Shown: one piece after another, positions 1-11,543 of the stretch
Numbering within the stretch: the first letter of the stretch is position 1
Layout of the letters: each line of letters starts with the position of its first letter
Assembly (NCBI GenBank): GCA_020086605.1
Contig: JACBWW010000008.1
Span: forward strand, 12,054,168-12,118,167
Length of the DNA stretch: 64,000 bases
DNA from: Lanius collurio
Lineage: Eukaryota > Chordata > Aves > Passeriformes > Laniidae
Reading direction: 5' to 3'
Notes under the pieces: model-generated
Databases searched by the model: none
What the model was told of the DNA's origin: nothing
Seen by the model: the letters and a program-made list of their open reading frames with translations, nothing else
Translations under genes and position numbers: made by a program

Positions 1-3000
1 TTTAAAGTCAGGCAAGGTTATATTGAAGCATCATCTCCATCTCTCAGAGGGAGATAATCCACCATGTTGCACTTGAAGCACATCATGTTGTTGGTATCTT
101 ACAGATAAATACCACTTATTGCATCAATATCACACAGTGAGGCAAAATCATAATAGAAGACACACAGTGAAAACAAATGTATTTAAACATAACCACATGT
201 GCTGTGATTCCACAGGACTAAGTCTTCAAAGTAATAATATTATTTGTAAAACACCTCCCTTGGCAAATTTTGCAGGACCATGAAAATACTACAATAAAAA
301 TGTCATTTAGAATGTTATGTAAAATCATTCAAGAGAAGAACAAATAAAGGAGCCTGGTTTGGAGAAAATGAGGTTGGATACTGGTGAAACACACAGGATC
401 AAAAGGGATCCACATAGAAAACACCTGGGGTAGGAAAAGGTATGTGGCTGTCTGTAAGAGTAGTGGGGAAACAGAGGAGGACACAAATAGTGATGAGTGC
501 TAGCAGTTTCAAGTAGGAAGATAGGCTGTTAAATAATTCCTTACTGCTATAAAAGGTGGAGTATGTAGCAAGAAATAAACAAGGGATTTGACAGTGACCA
601 AGGCTCTCGTCCTCAAGTGTATTAGCCTGGATGATCTGTGCCAAGCTGCTGGTTCTGTGTTTGAGTCTGTCTCTCTTCTTCTTTTGAGCTGCCACTTGCC
701 TGAGCAGCTGGGACCACATTTTGCCAAATTGGTCACGGCCACAGGTGATCCATGGAGAACTTGCTGGTGAGATTCAGGGCCTACCTGTTGAACAGTGCTG
801 ACTGTAGCTTTCCATCTAGCTGCCAGTCATATGGGAAAAGACAGTTATACTAAAAATATTCTGTTAATTGCTGTACTCACTGATGAGGCAAACAGTTTCA
901 TTTTTGTGGAGACCTTACAAGAACCTAAGTACTACAGAGGTGTTCATTTAGGGCAATGGTCTATTCACACACACCCTCAATGCTGGATCCTTGCATGGCA
1001 CCAGACGCTGATTTCAACAGGGACTCTGGGTTTCTCCACATCTTAATTGCTTGAAAAATAGGCCCTTTCACCAAATCCAGTCAGAATTTTCCTGCAGGTT
1101 ACTGAAATTGCAACGTCAGAGAAGTGACCTAGCTGTGAGTGGGAAGCTGTAAGGGAGACAGGACTCTTCGCAGCTCTGTTCCATTTGCTACACATCTTCA
1201 GAAGACAGTGCGCTGACTGAGTAGCTTTCTTCTGACCTGACCTGGCTGCCAGGATTTTCTCTGGCAAGTAATAATTGTAATTTTTTTATATTTCCAAAGA
1301 AATACTTTTCACACATGTAGCAATGTGACATTTTAGTGACATAGCAATGGTCCTGATTTTGGAAAGAGGATTTTTCCTACCTGCTTACTCATCTTCCCTG
1401 TTTTGGCCATGAGAGATGGAAAAGAACTTTACAATTCCTATCCTATAAAATGATAAATCAGTTGTCATTTTTCCTAAACGAATGCATTCACCTCTTAAAA
1501 TTTTGAAGGCTCTTAGTGAGGCAACCAGTGAAACAAAAAAAACTTCTAGGTACACATACACTGATTTTTGTGCCATACAGATGCTGATATAGACAGTTAT
1601 ATGCTCATAGGTTTCTTAACCTTTCTTGTAATTCACTACCACTTGGAAAACACCCACAACAGCAATAGGTCAGCTGAGTTACACAGGTTAAGAATGCCTA
1701 GATGTAAAAACGAATGGTTTTATGATCAGGCTTCCTCAGTGTAAAACTGCTGGTTTTTAATCTGGACCTTATTGCTGATTTAAAAGTATCAGGATCATTT
1801 AAAGCTCAATCATACATGTGGCAGGCTCACTTGTAAAGCAGATTGAGTAATTTCAGTCATGTGGAGGAAAGCAAGAAAGTAGTGTAAAAACTTGTATGTG
1901 TTGAGTTGGGCAAATGAATAGATTAGAAAAGGAAGGAGGGAACAGATGAGTTCTAAGCACTTGGAAAAAGCTCTTCTTGAAAACCAGTGATTGAATCAGG
2001 AAATCCCACACAGAAGAATGGAAGTGAAGGCCTTGGAAAATGTACATCCCTATTCTTGGAATAGCACAGCCTGTACAAAAGGGTGACAGCCTGATATTAC
2101 ATTTGTTGTGTTAGGCTTGTGATTAAAATCTGTGCTTAGAGTTTGAAATGTCCAGGCACATTAATTTTCCATACTGGAAGGAGTTAGCTTAATTTCAGAA
2201 AGAAAGGGAATACATTTTTGATAAATCATGAAGACTATGCCAAACACTCAAAATCTAAGGAAGAAAGAAATCTGTAGAACTTATTTCACCACCCCCCTGT
2301 TATGTGTTGGCATGATGAGGTAGCCCGATTTCATGTTTACTGCTGTTTTAGTTTTTACAGGAGTATTTTAACAGTCAGATCATGAAATGTGATGCTAGCA
2401 GAATAAAATGGGTTTGTTTACAGAAGAAATCTGTCTGGAAGTCTTTTGCCTCGTTTATTGAAGAAGTTGCAAAGCGTGCAAGGAATAAGATGAGTCATAA
2501 AGACATGGTCTCAAGGTTAAGGTAGTTGAATAATCTTGTAACACTACTATTCATCTCTGTCCCCCCCCAAATTCCTCTGTTACATTGGACAAGACATTTA
2601 AATGAAATTATGTGAACTTGTGGTTTGTAGAGCAAGCCAGAAACAGAGATCCAGCTCACAGAAACGAGAGCAGGATCCAGAGCAAAAAATAGGACTGAAG
2701 GCAGCCTGCATGTCCAGAGGGAGCCTCTCACGAAGTCATCATTTTGATTTCAGGCAGCTGGCTCTATGGCTCCGTTTGAGTCAGGGTCTGCCTCCTGTCA
2801 GCACAGCAGTCAGTGCCTGCTGTCTGCAGGGTGAGGCCGGGCCAGGCAGTCACTTGTTCCCACAGCAGTGTTGGATTCCCCTTCCTAGGCACTTGTGTGA
2901 ACCTGGGTACCACACCATGGCAGGTTGGGTCAGTCTGGCTCACTAGAATCCTGGAGTAACAAAGGTATTGCCTACACCAGGGAAAGAGAAAAAGAAATTA

Positions 3001-3446
3001 CATGTTAAGAAAAGAAGTCCAGAGAAGCAGTGAAGTCAGAACTAAGCAAACAAGCAATCATTTATAGGCCACAAAATCACTGCTAAGCTGCCAAACCAAA
3101 GAGGCCCATCAGAGCTGCAGAGAAACCATCAAGGAAAAGCCAGCAAGGAAAACAGTGTATATTAGTCCCACTAAATGCCATAGAGCTAGAAAAAAGAAGT
3201 CAGAAAGTCCTCAATGATTAAAAATCAACAGAAACACCAAGAAAAATTAGCTGGAACACTTTTCAAACATCCAAAAGTGAGAAAAGATGTAATTAAACAG
3301 AACCAAGTCTATGGTACTATATGACAAGACTTAAGTCATAAGAAACTACTTCTTTTTTTCTGTACTTCTGCCACATTTTGCCACATACATAATTATGGGA
3401 ACAGACCGATCTTAGGGAAAAGAATGCTGTTTCACAGTTTTGCTTA
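1..3446. other. Non-genic AT-rich DNA
   Basis: No open reading frame here exceeds about 115 codons, and the open frames overlap on opposite strands without recognisable domains. I saw no RNA gene and no clear transposable element. A C-homopolymer of nine bases lies near 2563. The stretch reads as single-copy intergenic or intronic sequence; an exon of an unrecognised gene cannot be excluded by eye. Confidence 0.6.
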
Positions 3447-3837
3447 TCACAGAATCCCAGAATAAGCTGTGTTGGAAGGGACCCACAAGGCTCATCCTGT
3501 CCAACTCCTGGCCCTGCACATGACAGCTCAAGAATCACACCATATGCCAGAAAGCCTGAGGGTGTTGTCCAAAGGCTTCTTGAATTCTCACAGGCTGGTG
3601 CTGTGACCACTTCCCTGCTCAGCCAACCTCTGGGTGAAGAACCTTTCCCTGATATCCAGCTTAATCCTCCCTTGACTCAGCTTCATGCCACTTCCTCAAT
3701 TCCTACCACTGGCCATGAGAGTGAAGAGATTGGTACCTGCCACTCCACTTCTCCTTTTGAGGATGTTGAAGACCACAATGAGGTCTCCCCTCAGTCTCCT
3801 CCAGGCTGAACAGACCGAGTGTCCTCAGCAGTGCCTT

Positions 3838-4215
3838 TTAAGGCTTTCCCTCCAGACCTATCAATGTCTTCCCCTTTGCCATCTTTGGGTCCCTCCTTTG
3901 GACACTCTCTAACAGTTTAATGTCTTTCTTATACTGTGGCACCCAAAACCCAAATGCAGAGCAGAGCAGGACAATCCCCTCCCTTGCCCGGCTGGTGATG
4001 CTGTACCTGATGCCCCCAGAACACAGGTAGCCCTCCTGGCTGCCAGGGCACTGCTGAGTCAAGTTCAACTTGCCATCAATGAGGACCCACTGGTCCCTTT
4101 CCACAGCATTTCTCTCCATCCCCTCATTTCCCAGTCTACATCCACAACCAGAGTTGCCCCATCCCAGGTGCAGAATCTGGCATTTGTCCTTATTATACTT
4201 CATATGGTTGGTCAT
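3838..4215 (-). pseudogene. CR1 ORF2 C-terminal fragment
   Basis: The minus-strand translation (125 codons) matches the C-terminal region of CR1 ORF2 in order: a KYNKDKCQILHLG block, a WVLIDGKLNLTQQC block, an ITSRAREGIVLLCSA block and a QYKKDIKLLESVQRR block. The family's usual AT-rich-loop sequence after QRR (an RATKMIRGLEHL-like motif) is degraded here to RDPKMAKG. It continues the reverse-transcriptase fragment immediately upstream on the same strand, separated by a frame change. Non-functional relic. Confidence 0.87.
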
Positions 4216-4224
4216 TGTCCATCT

Positions 4225-4431
4225 CTAATTAGTTGAGGTCTCTCTGCAGATCTTCCCTGCCTTTGAGACAGTCAGCAACTCCTCCCAATTAAGTGTTGTC
4301 AGCAAACTTAGTATTCTTTCCAGTCCTTCATCCATGTAATTAATGAAGATGTTGAAGAGCACAGGGTCGAGGATAGAGCCCTGTGGAATGCCACTAGTGA
4401 CAGGTTGCCAGTCTGATGTCCCTCCACTCAC
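4225..4431 (-). pseudogene. CR1 ORF2 reverse-transcriptase fragment
   Basis: This open stretch on the minus strand encodes the [19 protein letters not shown] region, reverse-transcriptase motif 4 of non-LTR retrotransposons, followed by a DEGLERILS segment. In intact CR1 elements the catalytic FADD box comes next. Here the corresponding bases (4289-4306) read F-A-D-N-T followed by a stop in one frame, so the second catalytic aspartate is changed and the frame is closed. The open frame continues only because it has shifted out of register. It is a dead remnant with no expected function. Confidence 0.88.
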
Positions 4432-6091
4432 TGTAACTTTTTACACTCATTCTGTGAGCCGGTCGCTCTCCCACTACACAACATGGTTATTCAGCTGTGT
4501 GCTGGACATTTTCTCCAGAAGGGTATTGTGAGAGATGGTATCAAAAGGTACTTCTGCTCCTTTTTTCACCTGTCCCTCTATTCTTTGTTTTTACCTTCAT
4601 GGTGCTGAACGCCATGGAACAGCTGATGCTTAGTCTTCTTTCAGAGAAAACACAGAGATAAAAAAATGAAGATATCTTAATCACTGGCTCAGCTGTAGAA
4701 AAAAATCCAGTGAAACACAAGAGAAGGGAGCAAGGATTACAGACCAGGTGCATCTAGTTTGGAGGAATTCCCATCATGGTTGCTAATAATACTCTGAGAT
4801 GTCTTTTTCCTATGATGTTTGAAGTTGTAGCAATCACAGACATAGAGAAGTAAAGAAGCTTAAACAGATCTGTTATTCCAGCAGCATATTCCATATAGGA
4901 CTTCTGGTGATGGGTAAATTTAAGTGTTCAATGTTTGTCTAGGATTTTTAAGTTTTTTCAGAGACTTGATACCCCTGACCTTCTGAAAATCGCAACTCTC
5001 CCTTTATTTTCATTACAGTGCTTGGTTCAGTCACCCACACATTTCTCTCTTTCATTTCTCAGCAACACCACAGCATCAACCACAGCAGTAATAACAACAG
5101 CAAATAATAACAGAAAATAGTAAATAGTATAATGGATTTAATAAAGTATTTGATCATTTAAAGTGCTTTGTGTTAATTTTCACAATAAAAAAAAAATCTA
5201 CTGTAGGTTTCCTGTGTGCCCTCAGGGCAGTGGGGTGAGATGCACTGGCATCATGGAGGAGCAGAGTGGGCAAAGCACTACTGCTGCACAGAAGAACATC
5301 CTGAGCATCACTCACAAGTGGGGCACAAGGTTCAGTTGCCAGGTTCCATCTGCCATATATCAAGTTTGAATCGTGCCACAACATCAACACCTTGCCTGGA
5401 TCACAAAAATCACACTGTCAGGATCAGGGTGACAGGGGAACTAAACTGACACTAGACGAGATCTGCAAAAATAAGATTTTGTTGGTGTCAGGGCAGTAGT
5501 TCTCTAAGATTTTTTTAGTCCTGTGTAGCCTAAAAATAGGAATAGTATTCACTCCTTCACTGAGATGTTGTCTGGAACACATAAACACTTTCTTGGCATC
5601 TGTATTTTCAAATACAGTAAATTTTTAGGTTGTCTGTTCTTTAAGCCAGTGAAATGAGAGTACAGAGAATGCCCTTTGTCCATGAAGTTTGTAAGAGTTA
5701 TATAGTGACAGAAGAAGGCACTACAGATCCTTCACAGGAGTTTGTTATTGTATAAAATTGCAATCTAAATGCAAAAACTTTTATTTACCAAAGTTCAATG
5801 CCCATGCAATTAGACAGGCATCCTTGTGGAATAAACCATTGATTCTTATGCAATTGGCTAGTAGGGGCTTTGAAGATTTATTTTCCAGTGAGATGACAGC
5901 CTGCTTTCTCTCTGCACAGCCATCTACAAGCATATGCTTCATAACTAAAAACATCTGTGTGGATGGTCACTTCTCTCTCCAGTGAGTGCCATCATTTATA
6001 TCAAGGTGTTTGCTAACAGCTTGTGTGTGCTCACTGCTGAAGGGCAGTTTCTGCAAACAGCAGTGTCATTTTTTTTTGCAAAAATTCTCTT

Positions 6092-6112
6092 AATCATTGC
6101 TGTGCAATGATT
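6092..6112. repeat. Perfect inverted repeat, 9-bp arms
   Basis: The arms AATCATTGC and GCAATGATT are exact reverse complements separated by a three-base TGT loop. It lies just downstream of a T-homopolymer at about 6069-6077. At this size it could be a chance palindrome or a nuclear-factor site; no associated gene is visible. Confidence 0.75.
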
Positions 6113-6982
6113 GCTAGGACACTGATCCTTTCTTTGTATTTTGTACTCCAGTTAAATCAGAGAACCTGTGAAATCAAGAGTAATGCAGTACAGGTCACAG
6201 TGAGCTCATCTCCCATCATATTAAGGCAAAGAAAAGAATTCAACTTTCTTACACATGTCACTGCACTAATTCATTAAAATTAATTGTACAAGGTTGAATT
6301 ATTATTTTTCCTTTGGTTTAGACTAGCATATCTATTTCTTTTCAGATATTATGTCTATTTTATTACGGTCTTTGCCAGAGCAGTGAAGCTGCTTTTGAAA
6401 TCTTATTATTATATGAGTGCAAAAAAAATGGGGTAACTGACAACATAAACCTCAATGAAAAGCAAGCTGTAAAACAACAATGTTTTCCTGTACCTAATAG
6501 AGAATGTTACACAATCTGCAGAAAGTAAACATTTTGACTGCTATTTAAGAACATATTATTAGTTGCCATACTTACTACCATACTCTTGTTCCAGCTGTTG
6601 CACTTTAAAACTGTACTTTGTCATCATATTTTATTTATTCTCTTAATTTTTCCAAAGTGTGACATGGTATCATCATGCCAGTTAAGAAATCTAAGTCAGG
6701 GTTCCCTATACATGAAATTTGCTTAACACTACCTTGGGGACCTTGAAGAGAACAATTAGACCGAGACTGTCTCAAACATGGATGGCAAAACTAGTCAGCT
6801 ACATTTCTGTCTGTTTGCTAAAGAGAATATTATTTTTCCTGTCCTATCTTCCCATTCCTTTGGTATGGAGCTAACTTTTGTTATGACCCCTATTTCCTTT
6901 GGTATATTGATACCATTCCCCAAATACAGTAAGTTCTTTCAAGTCCATTATGTTTGCAAACCTCACCTATGTGTGTGGATGG

Positions 6983-7008
6983 AACTCATGCTGTATGCAG
7001 CATGAGTT
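6983..7008. repeat. Perfect inverted repeat, 11-bp arms
   Basis: The arms AACTCATGCTG and CAGCATGAGTT pair without mismatch around a four-base TATG loop. The flanking bases do not extend the stem. It is too short for a microRNA precursor, and no promoter or terminator context is visible. Confidence 0.8.
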
Positions 7009-7499
7009 AGTAAAGGCCAGTGTTGATTTATTGACTGCTTAATAGTTTCTCAGCAGCAGTTGTCAAATAACATGTTGGATATATTTCCTCGCCAGAATTG
7101 CTTTCTGAAGAGCAATTCATTGGACTTTGAATGTGTAGGTCTAAGACACTCAACAAGATTCATCAGATGCAATAACACTCAAATAATTATTAAAAGATAG
7201 GGGTTCTGACTTCATCAGAAAATATTGCAACCTATTGAAATTCAGCTAAGCTGCCATGAACTAGATGTGTATTCATATCTGCTCTGCTGGAGGTGTGTTT
7301 ATTCTATCAGATGTTGAGGCCTTGCAAGCCTTGAGCTAGGACACTGACAGCAAGACATCACTTTGCAGGCAGATATTCACCATTCAATATGGAGGGAGTC
7401 TCCTGCTCTTTAGCACTGGATGTCAGGTCTTCAGGACTTAGTCTGGTAGTGGAATGAGAACCACAACAGCTCTGTGACTCCCTTGTCCTCAAGCCATCA

Positions 7500-7614
7500 G
7501 GCATCCCTCCAATTTCAGAGTGGTGCAAAGCAAATTTAGCCAGTCAGGCAACCTAANGGCATCCCTCCAATTTCAGAGTGGTGCAAAGCAAATTTAGCCA
7601 GTCAGGCAACCTAA
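7500..7614. repeat. Exact 57-bp duplication flanking one N (probable assembly join)
   Basis: Bases 7500-7556 and 7558-7614 are identical over 57 bp and are separated only by the ambiguous base N at 7557, the only N seen in the window. Two identical contig ends abutting a single-N spacer is the usual signature of an overlap that an assembler or gap-filler failed to collapse. The true genome probably has one copy, so the window is likely about 58 bp too long here. Confidence 0.92.
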
Positions 7615-8599
7615 TTCAGCTAAATATAGTCTGCACTACTTATTGGAAATACTCTCCATGTTTCAATTATCTTCAGTCTTTTACCAGATTTCTGAGTCTT
7701 TCAGGATTTGCTTCAGCATGAAACTCTGTTAAAAATTAAAAGTGTTGATTACAATAAAAAAAAATTGTACTGTAAGTACTTATCCTTCTGTGGTTTTACT
7801 GAGAAAGACATACTATTCTTAGGTAGGGCTGTGCAATCAACATGTGAAGAAATGTGTCACACATTTAAGTGACATTTTACAGCATTTCAACCACTAGCAC
7901 TAGTTTATTCATTCCTATCTTACAGATGGAACTTACATACCAAACCAAAATCCTAATGTTCTTAGCAAAAAAAATCTCACCAATTGCATGACTGTAACTG
8001 AAATGAAGAATTACTAGATTTTTCAGGTTAAGATCTTACTTGTCTGGTTGATATTTCAATGTATTCATCAGTCAGTTCATGTGCTAATCAGGAGATATCT
8101 GAAGCAGTATCTGATGGACAACTTTTTTTCTTTCAAGGAGATGAGAATATCTTCTCCCAGCAAACACCATATCTTGTTAAAGAGTCACTGAGGGGAGATC
8201 TATGAACACTTTTGCCTTTCTCCCTTTCAGCATGCCATAAACGGTTTCTTTAAAACAGAAATGGGAAGAAAAGGAAGTTTTCTGGTTCTTAGATGTAAAG
8301 CAAGCTGTGAACAGAGAAGTAAGTGGTGGAAATAACCACAGAAGTTGCATTTGCAAAGACAAAGCATGCGGGTTTTAAGGAAAAATTAGAGTCTGCAAAG
8401 GCTCCATCAATATACTAGGACTTGCAAGGTCTCACATTAAAAACGGATAAACCTGTTTTTATGCAGCGTACATCTGCAGATAAAATAATTTCAGATGTTT
8501 AAAGCACTCCTGTCTGAAACAAATTTGATTCTAGCTGGGCTTGCTACTTGTAAATAACAAAGGCTTATTAAAAAATTTACTCTTTCTGAATGGAGCTGT
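7615..8599. other. Non-genic DNA
   Basis: AT-rich sequence with only short overlapping open frames (61 codons at most) and several A-homopolymers of 7-9 bases. No gene, RNA or transposable element recognised. Confidence 0.55.
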
Positions 8600-8850
8600 T
8601 TACCAACACCCCCTGGGTGCCACCTGCCAGCCAGTTGGTCACATGCCACACAGACCACATGTCCAGAGCATAACACAACAATTTCTCTAGGAGCGGGTTG
8701 TGGTAAGTGGTATCACAAGCCTTGCAGAAATCTAGGTAGAAAATGTCCACCACTCATCCCACATCAACAAGTAAGTTATTTTTGCAAAGAGGGTAATATG
8801 AAAGCACATTCTTGAAAAAATTCTCAGCACTTGATAGCTTCTCTGTCCTC
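8600..8850 (-). mobile_element. CR1-like LINE fragment
   Basis: The plus strand reads as the reverse complement of the part of CR1 ORF2 just 3' of the reverse-transcriptase core. Recognisable landmarks in order are a CCAGCCAGTTGGTCA-like segment, a GTGGTATCACAAGCCTTGCAGAAATC-like segment split by mutations (corresponding to the family's conserved 'valid-track' of ORF2), and an AGGTAGAAAATGTCCACCA segment. Reading frames are destroyed. Both ends are approximate; the right-hand 100 bp is only weakly similar. It shares orientation with the larger copy about 4 kb to the left. Confidence 0.72.
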
Positions 8851-10601
8851 CATGGAAGCTTGCCTTGGAATCCCTCTCAACATAGCTATGAGTGAGCTGA
8901 AATTTTCTATTATAAAACCTCGTCAAATCTAAAAACTTCTTTCTTAGTACTAACCTTCAGTGTGCTCAAATGAGTCCCAAACTCCCCAATATTTTGATTG
9001 CTGCAGCCAAGGCAATCACCAACCAAAATATTACAAAGCAGATTTTCTTGGTTTGCAGGTTTGCAAAAAGAAAATGTTATTTTTCTGTGTGATTTTTGTC
9101 AGTTATCCATGGATTTTAGCTCTAGAAATAGTAATAAATTTATAGATATCAGTGAGCAGTGATGTTTTTCTGAAATACTTTAAGTTCTTATATTATAAAT
9201 ACCTGGAGTGGCCTCCATTGTGCTACTCCTTGAATTTGCCAACACCACACAGACATTGCTGAATGTGTCTTCAAGTCCATTCACCTCTCACGTGCTTGCT
9301 TGTCTGAGTGCCCAATGAGTAACATTCAGGAAACTCTAATTTTAATTTGCCTTTGTAGAGGAAGGAGTACATAGCTCATGCTGCAAAAAATTGCAGACTA
9401 AGAGACCAGATTCAGAGTGCTGCTGCACTGCTTTTGAGAAAGCATAAAGATAGCCCACAGCATAATTCTAAAAGAACATACACAAGTTTTAGACTCTAGA
9501 TGCCTCATCTTTTAAATGTTTTTCCTCCTTTTATTTCCAGTTTTATTTCATGGACCAAGTATTTTTCCACATTTTAAAAGTTAAATACAGTTGCATTGTT
9601 TGGGTATCTTCTTTTAATTTGGCCTTCTGTTTGAAATTATTGTAGAGATCATAACTAGTAATTATATGTAGTAATATATTTTGGTGAATACTACATAGCT
9701 AGTACTGAATTTTGCAATTTCACTGATTCCATCCATCCTGCTGTACTACATTGCACAATGTGACCATATTGAGCAGATAAATTATAGCCCAGCAACTGTT
9801 TTTCATTTCAAAGTGTTTCAATGATCCTTGGATAAAAGTTTGAATCTACCTAAGCCCTCAATTAACTTTATTTCAAATTTCAATGACAGTTTGTGTAAGT
9901 AATATCTTCAGTAGAATGAGAAAAGGTAATTAAAATACTCACAAATGGCTCTGTGGACACAAAGTTTCTTCTTTTGTATTACAAAAATATTTGCATTCAC
10001 TATAATATCATGTTGGAAGAGTGGTACAAGTCTGTTCCTTCATCTGATGAATTAGTCCCAGTCTCTAATGGCTTCACCTTCATCAGAGTTTCTACATGCT
10101 TGCACACAGGTAACAGAGCACCATTCCATGACTCTGTGAACATTACCAACAGCTATTGGAAACTACAAATGCAGAACATGAAATATTATGCAAACCTATT
10201 AACTTATTTTAAAAACCTATTAATAGTGGAGGATAGTGTCTGCAATCTTTGCCTGTACATGGTATGGCCTTAGTTGATACATAGTGAATTGTAACTGAAT
10301 TTATAAATATTGACTGAGATCAAGTTACACTGAATCTGTCACTGTAAAAGTGCATATGCAAATAAAATCCAGATTTTACCCTAAGTCCCTGATTCAGATT
10401 TGAATTTGGCCCCTTTTGCTGTGGCTAGACATGTTTTCTCAGCCACAGAGATGCTAAATTGAGAAGCAGTTGAATAATATTGCTTTCAGTTGTAAATCAA
10501 GCAACAAATGTGAAACATATTACAGCTTTAGAAAATAACCCAGTTCACATACATCTGAGGTTTAATACTAGTACAGCTTTTGGAAAGAAATTCCCTATTT
10601 G
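8851..10601. other. Non-genic AT-rich DNA
   Basis: No recognisable gene or element. The longest open frame (9953-10273, plus, 106 codons) has no domain, signal or codon pattern that would support it. The stretch forms the left flank of the solo LTR. Confidence 0.55.
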
Positions 10602-10606
10602 GTACC
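10602..10606. repeat. Left target-site duplication of solo LTR
   Basis: The five bases GTACC directly precede the LTR's TGTT start and are repeated exactly directly after its ACA end. A 5-bp duplication is made by retroviral integrases of several classes, including many ERVL/class III elements. Confidence 0.88.
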
Positions 10607-10610
10607 TGTT

Positions 10611-10636
10611 GGGGTTTGGGGAATTGGGGTTTGGGG
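10611..10636 (+). other. G-quadruplex-forming motif in LTR 5' edge
   Basis: Four G4 tracts (10611-10614, 10618-10621, 10626-10629, 10633-10636) are separated by loops of 3, 4 and 3 bases, a perfect G4-N3-G4-N4-G4-N3-G4 pattern. It arises from a duplicated GGGGTTTGGGG unit and lies four bases inside the LTR boundary. Confidence 0.85.
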
Positions 10637-11389
10637 AGTTCCCTTTCTTTCTCTTGAGGAATTTTCTCCCATACTATGTTACCAAGTCAACAAATTGCTG
10701 GGTACTTGGGGGAAACAAAAGAACTGGCCACGGAGGGGAGGAGCCCAACTGGGGCTACTGTCCTCACCTGGGTGTGTGCTGGGCACTGGGACTTGGTGTG
10801 GAGATGGGAGAGACTCTCTCGTCAGCACTGCGGGTTTTTCCTGTCGTTTTTTCCCTCTCTGCTGGAGAAACCCCGGGATCCCAAACCTGTCCTTCCCTGC
10901 CTCGCTGGGAGCTGAGCTGCAGACCCTGCTGCCTCAGCCTTTGCTGCTCTGCAGCCCTGCCCGTCCTGCCTGCCGAGACCTCCGGGCATTCCTATCACAG
11001 CTCCGCAGCTCGATACATCTCGCCTGCCACCCGGAATTTGTGCTCCTACTGCGGCCCCAGCCTGCCTGGACAGGAGAGCCCGGACAGACCCCAGGATCAG
11101 CTGCCCAGGGAGGTTTGTGAAGCCTTTCTTCCATCCCTTCCCGGATCCCAGGCCGCCATCACTGCGTGCTCCCCGAGCTCGCTCCGGAGCGCCCCCTGCA
11201 GCCGCGGGGGAACCATCGCACCTGCCCTGCTCACCGGGAGCCGCCAGCGCCCCTGCCGGCTGTGACCGGAACTGCACCAGAGGGGAAAGGGCCTGACAGC
11301 CGAGAGAGGCTGCACTGGGTTTGTGGTTCTGTTTGCTGTCACCACTGTAGTTATTGTTGTTTGTTTGCCTGTTTATATATCTGTATTTT

Positions 11390-11395
11390 AGTAAA
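11390..11395 (+). promoter_or_regulatory. AGTAAA polyadenylation-signal variant in LTR
   Basis: AGTAAA is a common variant of the AATAAA signal. It sits about 150 bp before the LTR's 3' end and is followed by T-rich sequence and a downstream G/T-poor stretch, as in the R region of many avian LTRs. Its activity is inferred, not shown. Confidence 0.5.
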
Positions 11396-11543
11396 GAACT
11401 GTTATTCCTATTCTTTATATCTTTGCCTGAAAGCCCCCTTAATTTCAAAATTATAATAATTCAGAGAGAAAGGGATTGCATCCTTCACTTCAAGGGAGGC
11501 TCCTGCCTTCCTTAGCAGACATCTGTCTTTTCAAACCAAGACA

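Larger units (their letters stand above)
3447..4560 (-). mobile_element. CR1-family LINE, 5'-truncated 3' part
   Basis: Read on the minus strand this is the 3' portion of a CR1 non-LTR retrotransposon: late reverse-transcriptase domain, C-terminal ORF2 region, short 3' UTR. At the left edge the plus strand carries two copies of a CAGAATC-type motif, the reverse complement of the ATTCTG-type short direct repeats at CR1 3' ends. In translation, a block with the SGIPQGS motif and the LFNIFIN signature is followed by a YNKDKCQILHLG-like block and a QYKKDIKLLESVQRR-like tail, all in the order expected for CR1 ORF2. The frames are broken by stops and frameshifts. Bird CR1 copies are typically 5'-truncated like this one. 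The right boundary is approximate because recognisable similarity fades near a run matching the segment that follows the catalytic region. Confidence 0.93.
4561..7499. other. Non-genic DNA with two hairpins
   Basis: AT-rich sequence with no supportable gene. Open frames are under 80 codons, and those around 5154-5449 overlap in three frames on both strands. Two compact perfect hairpins (6092-6112 and 6983-7008) are listed separately. No clear transposable element was recognised between them. Confidence 0.6.
10607..11543 (+). mobile_element. Solo LTR of an endogenous retrovirus (937 bp)
   Basis: The element starts with TGTTGGGG and ends with AAGACA, consistent with the canonical 5'-TG...CA-3' LTR termini, and is bracketed by an exact 5-bp duplication (GTACC). 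The middle is strikingly GC- and CpG-rich compared with the AT-rich flanks, as expected for an LTR promoter region. The last 200 bp switch to T-rich sequence with an AGTAAA polyadenylation-signal variant, which sets the plus orientation. No internal retroviral genes flank it, so it is a solo LTR left by recombination between two LTRs. The 3' section resembles an LTR type I recall from songbird genomes, but I cannot name the family. The long open frames inside it (261 codons plus, 208 codons minus) are by-products of GC-rich composition. Confidence 0.9.

Noticed and set aside
10480..11265. Longest open frame of the window (261 codons, plus) and overlapping 208-codon minus frame
   Set aside because: Both lie mostly inside the solo LTR, which is GC-rich and therefore stop-poor. 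They overlap on opposite strands and show no domain.
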